Of a stretch of DNA of 21,829 nt, positions 1-7,712 are shown piece after piece. This stretch comes from an uncultured Treponema sp. (GTDB taxonomy: Bacteria; Spirochaetota; Spirochaetia; Treponematales; Treponemataceae). The translations under genes and the position numbers were made by a program. Numbering within the stretch: position 1 is the first letter of the stretch; the number at the start of each line of letters is the position of its first letter. The stretch is taken from positions 1-21,829 of the forward strand of contig CALCRU010000012.1 in the NCBI GenBank assembly GCA_937894335.1, in the 5' to 3' direction. The notes beneath the pieces are model-generated. The model did not search any database and was not told the origin of the DNA. It saw only the letters and a list, made by a program, of their open reading frames with translations.

Positions 1-52
1 ATTATACCACAGATTTCCTGTTTTTTGCGGGGAATTAATCAGTGTTTCCCTA
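1..52. mobile_element. Possible insertion-sequence end inside the nitroreductase gene
   Basis: The nitroreductase frame (minus strand) stops at 39-41, in mid-domain. The last three codons and the stop lie in a stretch starting GGGAAACACTGATTAA on the minus strand, which has the look of an insertion-sequence terminal repeat next to a CTAG-like target. Reading on to base 1 gives no nitroreductase sequence in any frame I checked. The element itself would lie outside the window, so family and boundary are unproven. A plain nonsense or frameshift mutation is the alternative. Confidence 0.3.
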
Positions 53-668
53 GAACCTGCTTTAAAACTTCCCTATCATTTACAATATAAGTATGCCACC
101 CTTGTCGATTACAAGCAGACGGTGTGAACTGCGCTAAATTTATAGCATCCTTTACGAGCTCGAGATTCACTGGCTCTGAAGAAAAATGACGCATACTATG
201 TCTATTTTTTATCATATCTTCAAAGCTTATATTCTCAGTTTCTTTTATAGGATTAAAAAAAAAGCACCCTCCCGCTTCATTTTGTACGCCGGGTAAACTA
301 CATATTCTTTGTTCCAATTCTTTATCAACGAAACCATTCTCCTTGTTTTTTTTCATATAAAAGGAAAGAGTCGACAGCGCCGTTTTATAAAAGAAGGTCT
401 CTGTATTATAACATTTAGCATACTCTTCCATTTCGGAAATAAGGATATCTATAATATCATGACCAAACCCTGGACGATAATTTAAATACGCTAACCCCTT
501 TTCAATAGTATGATAAAATCTCGTTATGCTAGCCTCAAATTGTTTTTCAGTTTTACATTTACCATTCACAAATGAGTGTCTAAAATATCTTTTTTCATAT
601 AGGTAGAATTGTCTTTTTTCATTGTTTACGAAAAGATTTTTCACTATAGTTTTAATCCGCCTTAACAT
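39..668 (-). CDS. Nitroreductase-like FMN protein, C-terminally truncated
   Basis: This 209-residue product resembles the nitroreductase-like proteins often found in polysaccharide loci. An N-terminal region with a HTIEKGL motif near residue 53 is followed by the start of the nitroreductase fold, with the FMN-contacting RHSMRHF motif at 156-162 and TPSACNRQ at 182-189. Family members of this type are usually over 300 residues, so roughly the last third, including the rest of the flavin-binding fold, is missing. The ATG directly follows the TGA of the flippase gene with no gap, and GGTGGA lies just upstream, so the two are translated together. The substrate is unknown; association with pyruvylated or otherwise modified glycans is inferred from context. 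The truncated protein is probably inactive. Confidence 0.75.
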   Translation of the reverse strand: MLRRIKTIVKNLFVNNEKRQFYLYEKRYFRHSFVNGKCKTEKQFEASITRFYHTIEKGLAYLNYRPGFGHDIIDILISEMEEYAKCYNTETFFYKTALSTLSFYMKKNKENGFVDKELEQRICSLPGVQNEAGGCFFFNPIKETENISFEDMIKNRHSMRHFSSEPVNLELVKDAINLAQFTPSACNRQGWHTYIVNDREVLKQVLGKH

Positions 669-2207
669 TCACTTTCCACCTTTAATTTTTTCTTTAATTT
701 TCTTTATGTTGCTCATCAAATATTTATTCTCTTTTGTTTTGAAAAAAAATAATAAGAAAACTAAATTTGGCAAAAGTAAACACACTAGCCCCTTGCATAA
801 TAATTCCAAGAGCAAGTTATTAAATGAGAACATATTACAAACAAATGATGTAAGAATACAATCAAAGACAATGACCCCCGTATAAGAAGCCACCATAAAC
901 AGATACTTTTTCACATCAAGATTCATCAAGTATTTATTAGTGTTATACAAAAGCCAAGGAAAACCTATAACCAACATAGCAATAATAGTACTTAATATGA
1001 CCCCATATAATCCGAATCTTCTAACAGACAATATATTTAAGACCAAATTAACAACAGAGACAACCAGAGGTCTAAATTTATCTTCTTTCCACAGACCGGC
1101 GGCGTCTTTAAACACCAGTAATGTCCTAGGTGCAATTTCAGCATAGAGATACAGAACGAATAGTATTACTGTTTCAAAAGAAAGTATATAATCATCTCCA
1201 ACCCACAGTCTTATAAAAGGCTGGGTAAGACATAATAAAGAAACACTGCAAAAGTTCAAGAAAAAGAAAACAATATAATTTATATTATATAATAAGGCTC
1301 TGTTATCTGCATCATTATTTACTATTAGGCAATTAGCAATACCAGCCTCACAAGAATTATAAAAGAGAAAGAAAAAAGACATTACAGTCGAAACTATAAA
1401 GTAATAATTTTGATAAACACCTAATATGCTAAGCCCTAGAAAGAAAGAAATAACTAAGGAGTCTGCAGAATGATTAATCACACCTCCAACTTTTGCGGTG
1501 AACAAATCCCCAACCTTCTTGAAAATCTGTATTCGCTCCTCTCTTGAAACAACACCTTTTGGTCTGTATCTTGGATATTTTTTTTTGGAAGCAATTGCTA
1601 TTGAGATATTTAAGCAAACCTGGCTTATAATATTTATGGATAGATATAGATAATAATTTTTAAAAGCAATTAGACAACATAATTGGATTATATATGTAAC
1701 GACAGAAACTAAGGAGGAAATAATACTTATTATATCCACTCTTTGATGAGCATTAAACAATGAATTTCTATAAGCAAATAACCAGTATGATAAAACAGTA
1801 GCCCCTAAATTCATAAAATACAAAATATATATATTAATATCATCAGGCAAATCACTATGAATTAAACGAGGAATAAAAGGCGTTAGAAAGACCCCAACGA
1901 CAAGAATTGAAAGTCCAATTACCCTATAGCACACCTTATAAAGATGCATTAATGCACAGATTTTTACTTCGTCATCTTCCGCTATCGGTCTGTACATGCT
2001 GAATACTAATGCAGAAGAAACTCCTAGTTCTGCAAGATTCAACACACTTAAGAGTGAAGTAAATAAGCCATTAAGACCTAAATAATTTGCTCCTAATGTT
2101 TTTATAAATACAGTTCTTACAACAAATGGGAATATGATACCTATAAGTTTTTGTACAAATCCCCAAAAAGTTCCTAATAGTGCATTCTTTTTTCTATTTA
2201 TTTCCAC
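669..2207 (-). CDS. Wzx-type polysaccharide flippase (MOP superfamily)
   Basis: This 512-residue integral membrane protein has about 12-14 hydrophobic segments along its whole length. The N-terminus (KKNALLGTFWGFVQKL, then FVVRTVFIKTLGANYLGLNGL) is typical of polysaccharide/oligosaccharide flippases of the PST/MATE type. Such proteins move undecaprenyl-linked repeat units across the inner membrane for capsule, O-antigen or exopolysaccharide assembly. The length is normal for the family. Translation appears to start at a GTG at 2207, six bases after the pyruvyltransferase stop, because this start gives the usual family N-terminus. It sits between the pyruvyltransferase and nitroreductase genes on the same strand. 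The transported glycan cannot be read from the sequence. Confidence 0.88.
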   Translation of the reverse strand: MEINRKKNALLGTFWGFVQKLIGIIFPFVVRTVFIKTLGANYLGLNGLFTSLLSVLNLAELGVSSALVFSMYRPIAEDDEVKICALMHLYKVCYRVIGLSILVVGVFLTPFIPRLIHSDLPDDINIYILYFMNLGATVLSYWLFAYRNSLFNAHQRVDIISIISSLVSVVTYIIQLCCLIAFKNYYLYLSINIISQVCLNISIAIASKKKYPRYRPKGVVSREERIQIFKKVGDLFTAKVGGVINHSADSLVISFFLGLSILGVYQNYYFIVSTVMSFFFLFYNSCEAGIANCLIVNNDADNRALLYNINYIVFFFLNFCSVSLLCLTQPFIRLWVGDDYILSFETVILFVLYLYAEIAPRTLLVFKDAAGLWKEDKFRPLVVSVVNLVLNILSVRRFGLYGVILSTIIAMLVIGFPWLLYNTNKYLMNLDVKKYLFMVASYTGVIVFDCILTSFVCNMFSFNNLLLELLCKGLVCLLLPNLVFLLFFFKTKENKYLMSNIKKIKEKIKGGK

Positions 2208-2213
2208 TTCTAT

Positions 2214-3428
2214 TTATTTTCCCTTATCTAACTCACTTAGAAAACCGTAACAACAATAATTTTGTAATTCTTTTACACTCTCTTTTATTTTTTCTGATTC
2301 GATTGAATAGTTTTCTGCCATTTTATCTACAATTGACAATGCTTTATCATAGAGATTTAAATCAATAAGATATTCCTCCTGACCAACATCAGAAACAATA
2401 CCCTTGTACTTATCAGCCCAACCTAAAACAACCGCAGGAGTACCTTCTTTGTAAGCATGAATAATTGAATGATATCTAGAAGCAATTATAAAGTCCATTT
2501 TCTTTGAAAAGTTTTCGTAATTGAATGAATACATTACATGATCAATGATTGTAACTCTATTAGAATATTGAAATAATTCACTTATTTTTTTACATATCTT
2601 TAAATCCTCTCCTGCATGTGCCACAAGATAAAAATGAAATTTGTCAGCATACTTATTTATTATCGCAGAATAAAAACCTAACAACCTTTCTCTATCAAGC
2701 CCACCGACATCTACAAGTCTTTGGTTTGGAACAAGGGCTATGTTATGTTCCTCCAAAACATCAATATTTTCAATATAAGAATTATAGTTTTTTATAACGA
2801 CAGAAGGATTGAAATTCTTTTCTAAAAGAACCGAATCAGGACTTTTCTTTATATTCTTCAAGCCCATATCTTTTAACAGCTTATAGCCTGTTTCTTCACG
2901 AGCAAAAACACACTCACATCTTTCCAAAACAAACTTTCCATACTCAACAACTTTTTTTGAATTAAAATCAAATGGTCCAAAGGACTGAGGCATCAGCCAA
3001 ATTTTCGCACCATTTTTCGCCAGTAAATCAATCTGAGAAAGCCAATCAATGGTAGATTCATCGCCCCATTTTGAGGAAAACGCAAATCCACTTATATCAA
3101 TTACTACATCTATTTTTGACAAGATTTCTTTTACTTTATACAAAGTTCCAAAATAGCTTTTTTTTCCAGGTATAAATAATTTGATAAAATCTTTTACTTT
3201 CATTCTAAAAGAATGAGCATCCATTCTTCCAGATAAAATTCGTAAATTCCATATTGGTAATGGAATGAATGTCAATGGAGCCTTTAATTCAAACGAAGGA
3301 TAAAAACCTGAATCAAGGAGAAAAACAGAAGCCTGTGCATCTTTTTCATATATATTCTTTAAAGCGACAAGTGTCATGGCTTCCGCACCTTTATTATTAA
3401 ATTCAGCGCCTGTTAATAAATAATTCAT
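2214..3428 (-). CDS. Polysaccharide pyruvyl transferase family protein
   Basis: This 404-residue cytosolic protein matches the polysaccharide pyruvyl transferase family (WcaK/AmsJ/CsaB type). The N-terminal loop GAEFNNKGAEAM is the usual nucleotide-sugar fold entry, and the C-terminal SRYHSIIHAYKEGTPAVVLGW segment (about 322-343) is the family signature. Members add ketal-linked pyruvate from phosphoenolpyruvate to sugars of surface polysaccharides, although some homologues have other glycan roles. The gene follows the dehydrogenase gene by 34 bases and has no strong Shine-Dalgarno sequence. The next gene downstream is the flippase. Acting on a lipid-linked repeat unit before flipping is inferred from the neighbours. 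Confidence 0.85.
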   Translation of the reverse strand: MNYLLTGAEFNNKGAEAMTLVALKNIYEKDAQASVFLLDSGFYPSFELKAPLTFIPLPIWNLRILSGRMDAHSFRMKVKDFIKLFIPGKKSYFGTLYKVKEILSKIDVVIDISGFAFSSKWGDESTIDWLSQIDLLAKNGAKIWLMPQSFGPFDFNSKKVVEYGKFVLERCECVFAREETGYKLLKDMGLKNIKKSPDSVLLEKNFNPSVVIKNYNSYIENIDVLEEHNIALVPNQRLVDVGGLDRERLLGFYSAIINKYADKFHFYLVAHAGEDLKICKKISELFQYSNRVTIIDHVMYSFNYENFSKKMDFIIASRYHSIIHAYKEGTPAVVLGWADKYKGIVSDVGQEEYLIDLNLYDKALSIVDKMAENYSIESEKIKESVKELQNYCCYGFLSELDKGK

Positions 3429-3462
3429 TTTAAAACTCTGTATATAGACTATATTATTTTTA

Positions 3463-4656
3463 TTAATCTCTTCCCATCAAATCTCGCGTATAAACCTTTT
3501 CAGAAACATCTTTCAATTCACTAGTCATGCGATTGACAATTATAATATCACACTCGCTTTTAAACTTCGCTAAATCAGGTTCAATGACGGAATTAAAAAA
3601 TGTTTTATCATGCAGTGTTGGTTCATAAACAATTACTTCTATTCCTTTTGCTTTAATGCGCTTCATTACCCCTTGAATCGCACTTGTACGAAAATTATCT
3701 GAATTACTCTTCATTGTAAGTCGGTATATTCCAACTTTTTGTGGATTTCGATCTATAACCATTTGTGCGATATGATCTTTACGAGTCGCATTAGATTGAA
3801 CAATCGCACTTATCAAATTTTGAGGTACTGAGTTGTAATTAGCTAAAAGCTGTTTTGTATCTTTAGGAAGGCAATACCCCCCATAGCCAAAACTTGGATT
3901 ATTGTAGAAGTCTCCAATACGAGGATCTAAAGATACCCCTTCTATTATGCTTTTACTATTAAGTCCTTTTAATTCAGCGTAAGTGTCAAGTTCATTAAAA
4001 AAACTTACCCTCAGAGCTAGATAAGTATTTGCAAAAAGTTTTACAGCTTCTGCTTCGGTGAAGCCCATATAAAGTGTAGGAATTTTCTCTTTAACAGCTC
4101 CCTGTTGTAGTAGTTTCGAAAATGTTTCAGCAGCATCTTTTAGTCGTTCATCCTCCAAATCAGTACCCACAACAATACGACTTGGATAAAGATTATCATA
4201 AAGAGCCTTTCCCTCCCTTAGGAATTCAGGAGCAAACAGCACATTATTTATATTATATTTCTTGCGAATAGAATCCGTGTATCCTACTGGTACAGTTGAT
4301 TTTATAATCATGATAGCATTAGGATTCACCTTTAGGACAAGTTCTATAACCTGCTCAACATAGCGCGTATCAAAGAAGTTTAGTTTTGAATCATAATTAG
4401 TAGGCGTAGCAATAATTACAAAGTCTGCATCTCTATAAGCAGTTTCTCCGTCCGTTGTAGCCACGAGATTTAATTTCTTATTTTTAAGATAATCCTCAAT
4501 TTCAGCATCTCGAACAGGAGATTTCTTAGTATTAATGAGATCAACTTTTTCTTTAATCACATCAACAGCTACAACTTTATTATACTGAGATAAAAGTGTT
4601 GCAAGGCTCATACCAACATAACCTGTTCCAGCAACGGCAATTTTATTTACTTTCAT
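3463..4656 (-). CDS. ugd: UDP-glucose 6-dehydrogenase-type nucleotide-sugar dehydrogenase
   Basis: This enzyme oxidises a UDP-hexose to the uronic acid with two NAD+, most likely UDP-glucose to UDP-glucuronate, as precursor for the polysaccharide made by this cluster. Its 397 residues match the short bacterial Ugd class. An N-terminal Rossmann motif (GTGYVGMS, about 10-17) is followed by the conserved IKSTVPVGYTD segment and the catalytic cysteine in GYGGYCLPKDT. A C-terminal UDP-binding domain follows. The start codon overlaps the glycosyltransferase stop by 4 bases (ATGA), indicating translational coupling. Family membership is clear. The exact sugar (glucose, or an N-acetyl hexosamine or mannosamine) is less certain, but the short length and motif set favour glucose. 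Confidence 0.88.
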   Translation of the reverse strand: MKVNKIAVAGTGYVGMSLATLLSQYNKVVAVDVIKEKVDLINTKKSPVRDAEIEDYLKNKKLNLVATTDGETAYRDADFVIIATPTNYDSKLNFFDTRYVEQVIELVLKVNPNAIMIIKSTVPVGYTDSIRKKYNINNVLFAPEFLREGKALYDNLYPSRIVVGTDLEDERLKDAAETFSKLLQQGAVKEKIPTLYMGFTEAEAVKLFANTYLALRVSFFNELDTYAELKGLNSKSIIEGVSLDPRIGDFYNNPSFGYGGYCLPKDTKQLLANYNSVPQNLISAIVQSNATRKDHIAQMVIDRNPQKVGIYRLTMKSNSDNFRTSAIQGVMKRIKAKGIEVIVYEPTLHDKTFFNSVIEPDLAKFKSECDIIIVNRMTSELKDVSEKVYTRDLMGRD

Positions 4657-5573
4657 TTTCTCAAACCAATCCTAATTATTTTTCGCAATATCATAGGCAC
4701 CAAACCAAGCCATGCCCTAACCTTTATCTTTCTTGCATTAAAAAATACGCCTACGCAGTCATCAAAACTTTCAAGTTTGTACGAACATGGTGCATGACGG
4801 ATGGAAAACTTTCTGTAAAAGTCGACTAGAAGATTTTCGTAGCATTTCTTTACATACTTCAGAGTGTCGATGCTAACATCGCCATCAAGATAAAGTCCCA
4901 ATGTAATGGAAAGTTCTTCAATTCCGAAAGCCTTATACAAATCGTAGTTTCCTTTCTTGCTGTGGTTGCTTTCTATTTCGTACGACCAGACAGCATCAGA
5001 AATCACATACTTTGACTTATGACGCTCGGCAAAAAGTACATCCGAATGCGGTGAAATCTTGTTGTAAACTTTATCAGTCGGAATCTTTTCAAAGTCGTCT
5101 TTCCAGACTCCAACTCCTGTCGTCCACGAGGCATATTCCCTTAGCCCCTTTACGAATCCGTCAAAAGAGTCTGTTTCAAAAATCTTATCAAGTTTAAGTG
5201 CTCCGTTCGAAAGATATATTACCGGCTTCTCTTCCCTGTATCTGACTATGAAATCAATCATCCACTGAAGGGCTCCTGGTTCTAGAAGTGCACGATGATT
5301 TAAGAATTTTAGGTATTCTCCGCTAGCAGTCTTCAGTGCTTCTATCTGATTAAGAAACATAAAGGCTGTTGTCTTTTTGTAAATCAGGGTTGGATGCTTT
5401 TGCGCATATTCTTCCATCTGCTTTGCAAAGTCAGAATTGCTACCGTTGTCCGTCACGACAACTTCAAACAAATCTTCTTTTACACCTTGTGAATAAACAG
5501 ATTCTAGAACAGGAAATACCCATTCAGAGATTCCATTTGTAGGAAGACATAAAGATAATATAGGCTGAGTCAT
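4653..5573 (-). CDS. Family 2 (GT-A-like) glycosyltransferase
   Basis: This product of about 306 residues starts MTQPILSLCLPTNG, the usual opening of family 2 glycosyltransferases. It continues with LESVYSQ and VVVTDNGSNSDF, the nucleotide-sugar-binding core. It should transfer a sugar to a lipid-linked acceptor at the inner membrane. The open frame extends upstream to 5702, but that extension is an AT-rich hydrophobic run overlapping the preceding gene, so the ATG at 5573 was chosen; it lacks a good Shine-Dalgarno sequence. The position where most family 2 enzymes carry a DxD metal motif reads KFLNHRALLEPGAL, with no aspartate pair. This may be a subfamily trait. Donor and acceptor are unknown. 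The stop overlaps the ugd start by 4 bases. Confidence 0.82.
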   Translation of the reverse strand: MTQPILSLCLPTNGISEWVFPVLESVYSQGVKEDLFEVVVTDNGSNSDFAKQMEEYAQKHPTLIYKKTTAFMFLNQIEALKTASGEYLKFLNHRALLEPGALQWMIDFIVRYREEKPVIYLSNGALKLDKIFETDSFDGFVKGLREYASWTTGVGVWKDDFEKIPTDKVYNKISPHSDVLFAERHKSKYVISDAVWSYEIESNHSKKGNYDLYKAFGIEELSITLGLYLDGDVSIDTLKYVKKCYENLLVDFYRKFSIRHAPCSYKLESFDDCVGVFFNARKIKVRAWLGLVPMILRKIIRIGLRK

Positions 5574-5634
5574 TTTATTAAAAAAAACGATAATATAAAT
5601 TATTTCTTTATAAAAAAAAACTAAGTTTTTAGAA

Positions 5635-6042
5635 TTAATTCTCTGGATAAATCTTATGATTATAATCGTAAGCAACAACATTAAATATATTTTCTTCATC
5701 AAAGAAACCTACAAGCCTAGATTCTTTATCTCCTGTAAGCTTCATTTGAATCAAAAGAGTATCTTCCCTTATTTTCACTTCGCTATAAATAGCTTTGTCA
5801 CCTGGTATTTCATGAAAATGAAACATTCTAGGATTTGTCTTTATTTGCTGCCAAGTTAGGGAAGAAATCTTTTTTAATGCTGTAAAAAAAGCGTATAAAC
5901 TACAGGAGGACTCTTTTGAATGTAACTCAGTAAAATACGAAGTATGACAATATCTACTAAAGCGAAAGGTCGGATACAACTTATCATATCCACATTCCCT
6001 TTTTGCAAATTTATATTGTTTAGAATCAGGCATTCTGTTCAT
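5635..6042 (-). CDS. Probable toxin partner of the Panacea antitoxin
   Basis: This small protein has about 135 residues if it starts at the ATG at 6042, or 132 from 6033. The frame is open further upstream, but that part lies inside the antitoxin gene in another frame and is unlikely to be used. No named family is recognised. The C-terminal half (HEIPGDKAIYSEV, then RLVGFFDEENIFNVVAYDYNHKIYP) has the pattern of small RNA-targeting toxins in which a strand pair precedes a conserved D-x-x-H near the end; this is resemblance, not proof. Overlap by 8-17 bases with the upstream Panacea gene is typical of toxin-antitoxin pairs and is the main reason for the call. It sits inside the polysaccharide cluster. 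An unrelated accessory protein is possible. Confidence 0.55.
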   Translation of the reverse strand: MNRMPDSKQYKFAKRECGYDKLYPTFRFSRYCHTSYFTELHSKESSCSLYAFFTALKKISSLTWQQIKTNPRMFHFHEIPGDKAIYSEVKIREDTLLIQMKLTGDKESRLVGFFDEENIFNVVAYDYNHKIYPEN

Positions 6043-6484
6043 TATACATCTGACTATAGTAAGAATACATTGTTTTTGTACTAATCGGAGTATTCTCACC
6101 AGACGCGTAAGCCTCCTGCCAAGGTTTTTCACTATGAGTCATTGAAATTAAATCTGTTGTTGAGCAGGTAATAAAATTATCGTAAAAAGCATTTAAGAAA
6201 TCTTTCTGTCCTTCTGATAAGGTTGACAAGTCACTTTCTTTTATAGAGATAATTATAGGATTTCTCTTAAATCTTTTAAGTTTATCATATACAGATGGTA
6301 TTACAGGTCCGTATTTTCTGGCTTCTATAACATCATCAAAAAGAACCTCTCCATTATTGTTAACCATATACCATGCCTGAGCATAATACAGCAATTTCTG
6401 TATTTTTAAATTTGAGACAGATTCATTATTTTTTTTTGCTAGACTTAAAATATCTTTTGCAACCGTATATGCCGCAACTGACAT
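6026..6484 (-). CDS. Panacea-domain antitoxin (DUF4065, SocA-like)
   Basis: This product of about 152 residues consists of one Panacea (DUF4065) domain. The hallmark segments are NLKIQKLLYYAQAWYM near the N-terminus and the IEARKYGPVIPSVYDKLK stretch in the middle. Panacea domains are chaperone-like antitoxins that neutralise many unrelated toxins encoded next to them; SocA of Caulobacter, a ClpXP adaptor, belongs to this group. Two ATGs are available. The second, at 6484, was chosen because AGGAG lies seven bases upstream, whereas it is only one base from the first at 6490. A promoter-like TTGACA sits upstream, so the pair can be expressed apart from the surrounding operon. The downstream overlapping gene is the likely toxin. 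Confidence 0.85.
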   Translation of the reverse strand: MSVAAYTVAKDILSLAKKNNESVSNLKIQKLLYYAQAWYMVNNNGEVLFDDVIEARKYGPVIPSVYDKLKRFKRNPIIISIKESDLSTLSEGQKDFLNAFYDNFITCSTTDLISMTHSEKPWQEAYASGENTPISTKTMYSYYSQMYNEQNA

Positions 6485-6496
6485 TTTCATTCTCCT
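6484..6496 (-). promoter_or_regulatory. Ribosome binding site deciding the Panacea start
   Basis: AGGAG occupies 6496-6492 on the minus strand. It is seven bases from the ATG at 6484 but only one base from the ATG at 6490, so the downstream start is favoured. Confidence 0.6.
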
Positions 6497-6518
6497 AAAA
6501 ATTCTTGTTGCTTGTTAT

Positions 6519-6547
6519 AATTTAATACAAAAAAGTTCATATGTCAA
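6519..6547 (-). promoter_or_regulatory. Candidate promoter of the toxin-antitoxin pair
   Basis: TTGACA (6547-6542) and a weak TAAATT (6524-6519) are separated by 17 bases on the minus strand, ahead of the Panacea gene and overlapping nothing but the space after the aminotransferase stop. The -35 is perfect and the -10 is poor. A TATAAC further down is an alternative -10, but with bad spacing. Confidence 0.45.
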
Positions 6548-6555
6548 CAAAACTC

Positions 6556-7674
6556 TTATTCTTCAAAGAAGGTATATATAAGACGTATTATTTTTTTCTG
6601 TTCTTTTTCTGTAAGTCCATAATACAGGGGAAGCCTTACAAGACGCTCGCTATACCCTGTGGTTACTTCGTCCCTGCCACTAAAACGACCGAACTTAATG
6701 CCAGCGGGAGCTGAATGCAGGGGAATGTAATGGAAGACACAGAGAACATCGTTTTCTTTCATGTACTGAATGAAGGCCGTGCGTTCTTCCAATGACTTTG
6801 CTATAAAATAAAACATGTGCGCATTATGAACACAGTCCTTGGGGATAATCGGAAGTCGGATTCTTCCAGCATCTTCAAGAGTTTTCAAAGCGTCTTTATA
6901 GCGATTCCACACGCTCATTCGTGCAGATTGAATTTCTTCCTTCTTCTCAAGTTGAGCCCAAAGATATGCGGCATTCATATCACTTGGAAGGTAACTTGAA
7001 CCGTAATCGACCCAGGTATATTTGTCTATCTGCCCACGAAAGAATTTAGAACGGTTTGTTCCTTTTTCCCGTAGAATTTCTGCTTTCTCAAAATCTTCCT
7101 CATGATTAATGACGATTGCCCCTCCCTCACCCATGCTCAGGTTTTTTGTTTCATGGAAAGAAAGGCATCCAAAGTCACCGATTGTTCCGCAAGGTTTTCC
7201 TTTATAGGTTGAAAAAATTGCCTGTGCCGCATCTTCTACTACAAGAAGATGATGGCGGCGTGCTATGTCCATAATGGTATCCATCTCGCAAGCTACTCCG
7301 GCATAATGAACTGGAACAATCACTTTAGTTTTGTCAGTTATTGCATCTTCTATTTTTGTTTCGTCTATATTCATTGTATCTGGACGGACATCTACAAAAA
7401 CAATAGTCGCTCCCCTCTGGACAAAAGCATCAGCTGTTGAACAGAAGGTATAGCTTGGCATTATCACCTCATCTCCAGGCTTTACATTGCACAGGACGGC
7501 TGCCATTTCCAATGCAGAAGTTCCGCTTGTCGTAAGAAGAACCTTTGAACCAATCAGAATTTTTTCCAGTTCGGAATTGCATTTTTTTGTAAACTCACCG
7601 TCGCCACAGATTTTGTGATTGTCTATGGCTTTTTTTATGTACTCGGTTTCTTTTCCAGTAAAGGGGGGGAACAT
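6556..7674 (-). CDS. wecE: WecE/RffA-type dTDP-4-dehydro-6-deoxyglucose aminotransferase, start frameshifted
   Basis: This PLP enzyme of the DegT/DnrJ/EryC1 family should transaminate dTDP-4-keto-6-deoxyglucose to the 4-amino sugar used in surface glycans. Similarity to WecE runs end to end: GDEVIMPSYTF, FVDVRPDTMNIDET, VPVHYAGVACEMD, the PLP lysine in SFHETKN, and FRGQIDKYTWVD. The frame seen starts at an ATG at 7674 and gives 372 residues beginning MFPPF. A better start lies at 7687 (ATG ATA CCC) with AGGA nine bases upstream, and its product would begin MIPFNVPP as in E. coli WecE. That reading joins the main frame only if the C7 tract at 7663-7669 has six Cs, which would restore exactly 376 residues. 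As written, only a weakly initiated version lacking the first residues can be made. Confidence 0.9.
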   Translation of the reverse strand: MFPPFTGKETEYIKKAIDNHKICGDGEFTKKCNSELEKILIGSKVLLTTSGTSALEMAAVLCNVKPGDEVIMPSYTFCSTADAFVQRGATIVFVDVRPDTMNIDETKIEDAITDKTKVIVPVHYAGVACEMDTIMDIARRHHLLVVEDAAQAIFSTYKGKPCGTIGDFGCLSFHETKNLSMGEGGAIVINHEEDFEKAEILREKGTNRSKFFRGQIDKYTWVDYGSSYLPSDMNAAYLWAQLEKKEEIQSARMSVWNRYKDALKTLEDAGRIRLPIIPKDCVHNAHMFYFIAKSLEERTAFIQYMKENDVLCVFHYIPLHSAPAGIKFGRFSGRDEVTTGYSERLVRLPLYYGLTEKEQKKIIRLIYTFFEE

Positions 7675-7686
7675 TAAAGGGTATCA

Positions 7687-7700
7687 TGATCTATTTTCCT
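7687..7700 (-). promoter_or_regulatory. Ribosome binding site and native start of wecE
   Basis: AGGA at 7700-7697 is nine bases ahead of ATG at 7687. It fits the family N-terminus better than the ATG at 7674, which has no Shine-Dalgarno sequence. In the sequence as given, this start leads into a frame that ends after 30 codons because of the C7 tract. Confidence 0.6.
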
Positions 7701-7712
7701 AAAAATTTAATC

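Noticed and set aside
5605..5640. A/T-rich hairpin as a terminator after the toxin gene
   Set aside because: The arms of As and Ts leave a loop of only one base and have no GC pairs, so stability is doubtful.
5574..5702. N-terminal extension of the glycosyltransferase
   Set aside because: The extra 43 residues are an AT-rich hydrophobic run overlapping the preceding gene; the family N-terminus begins at MTQPILSL.
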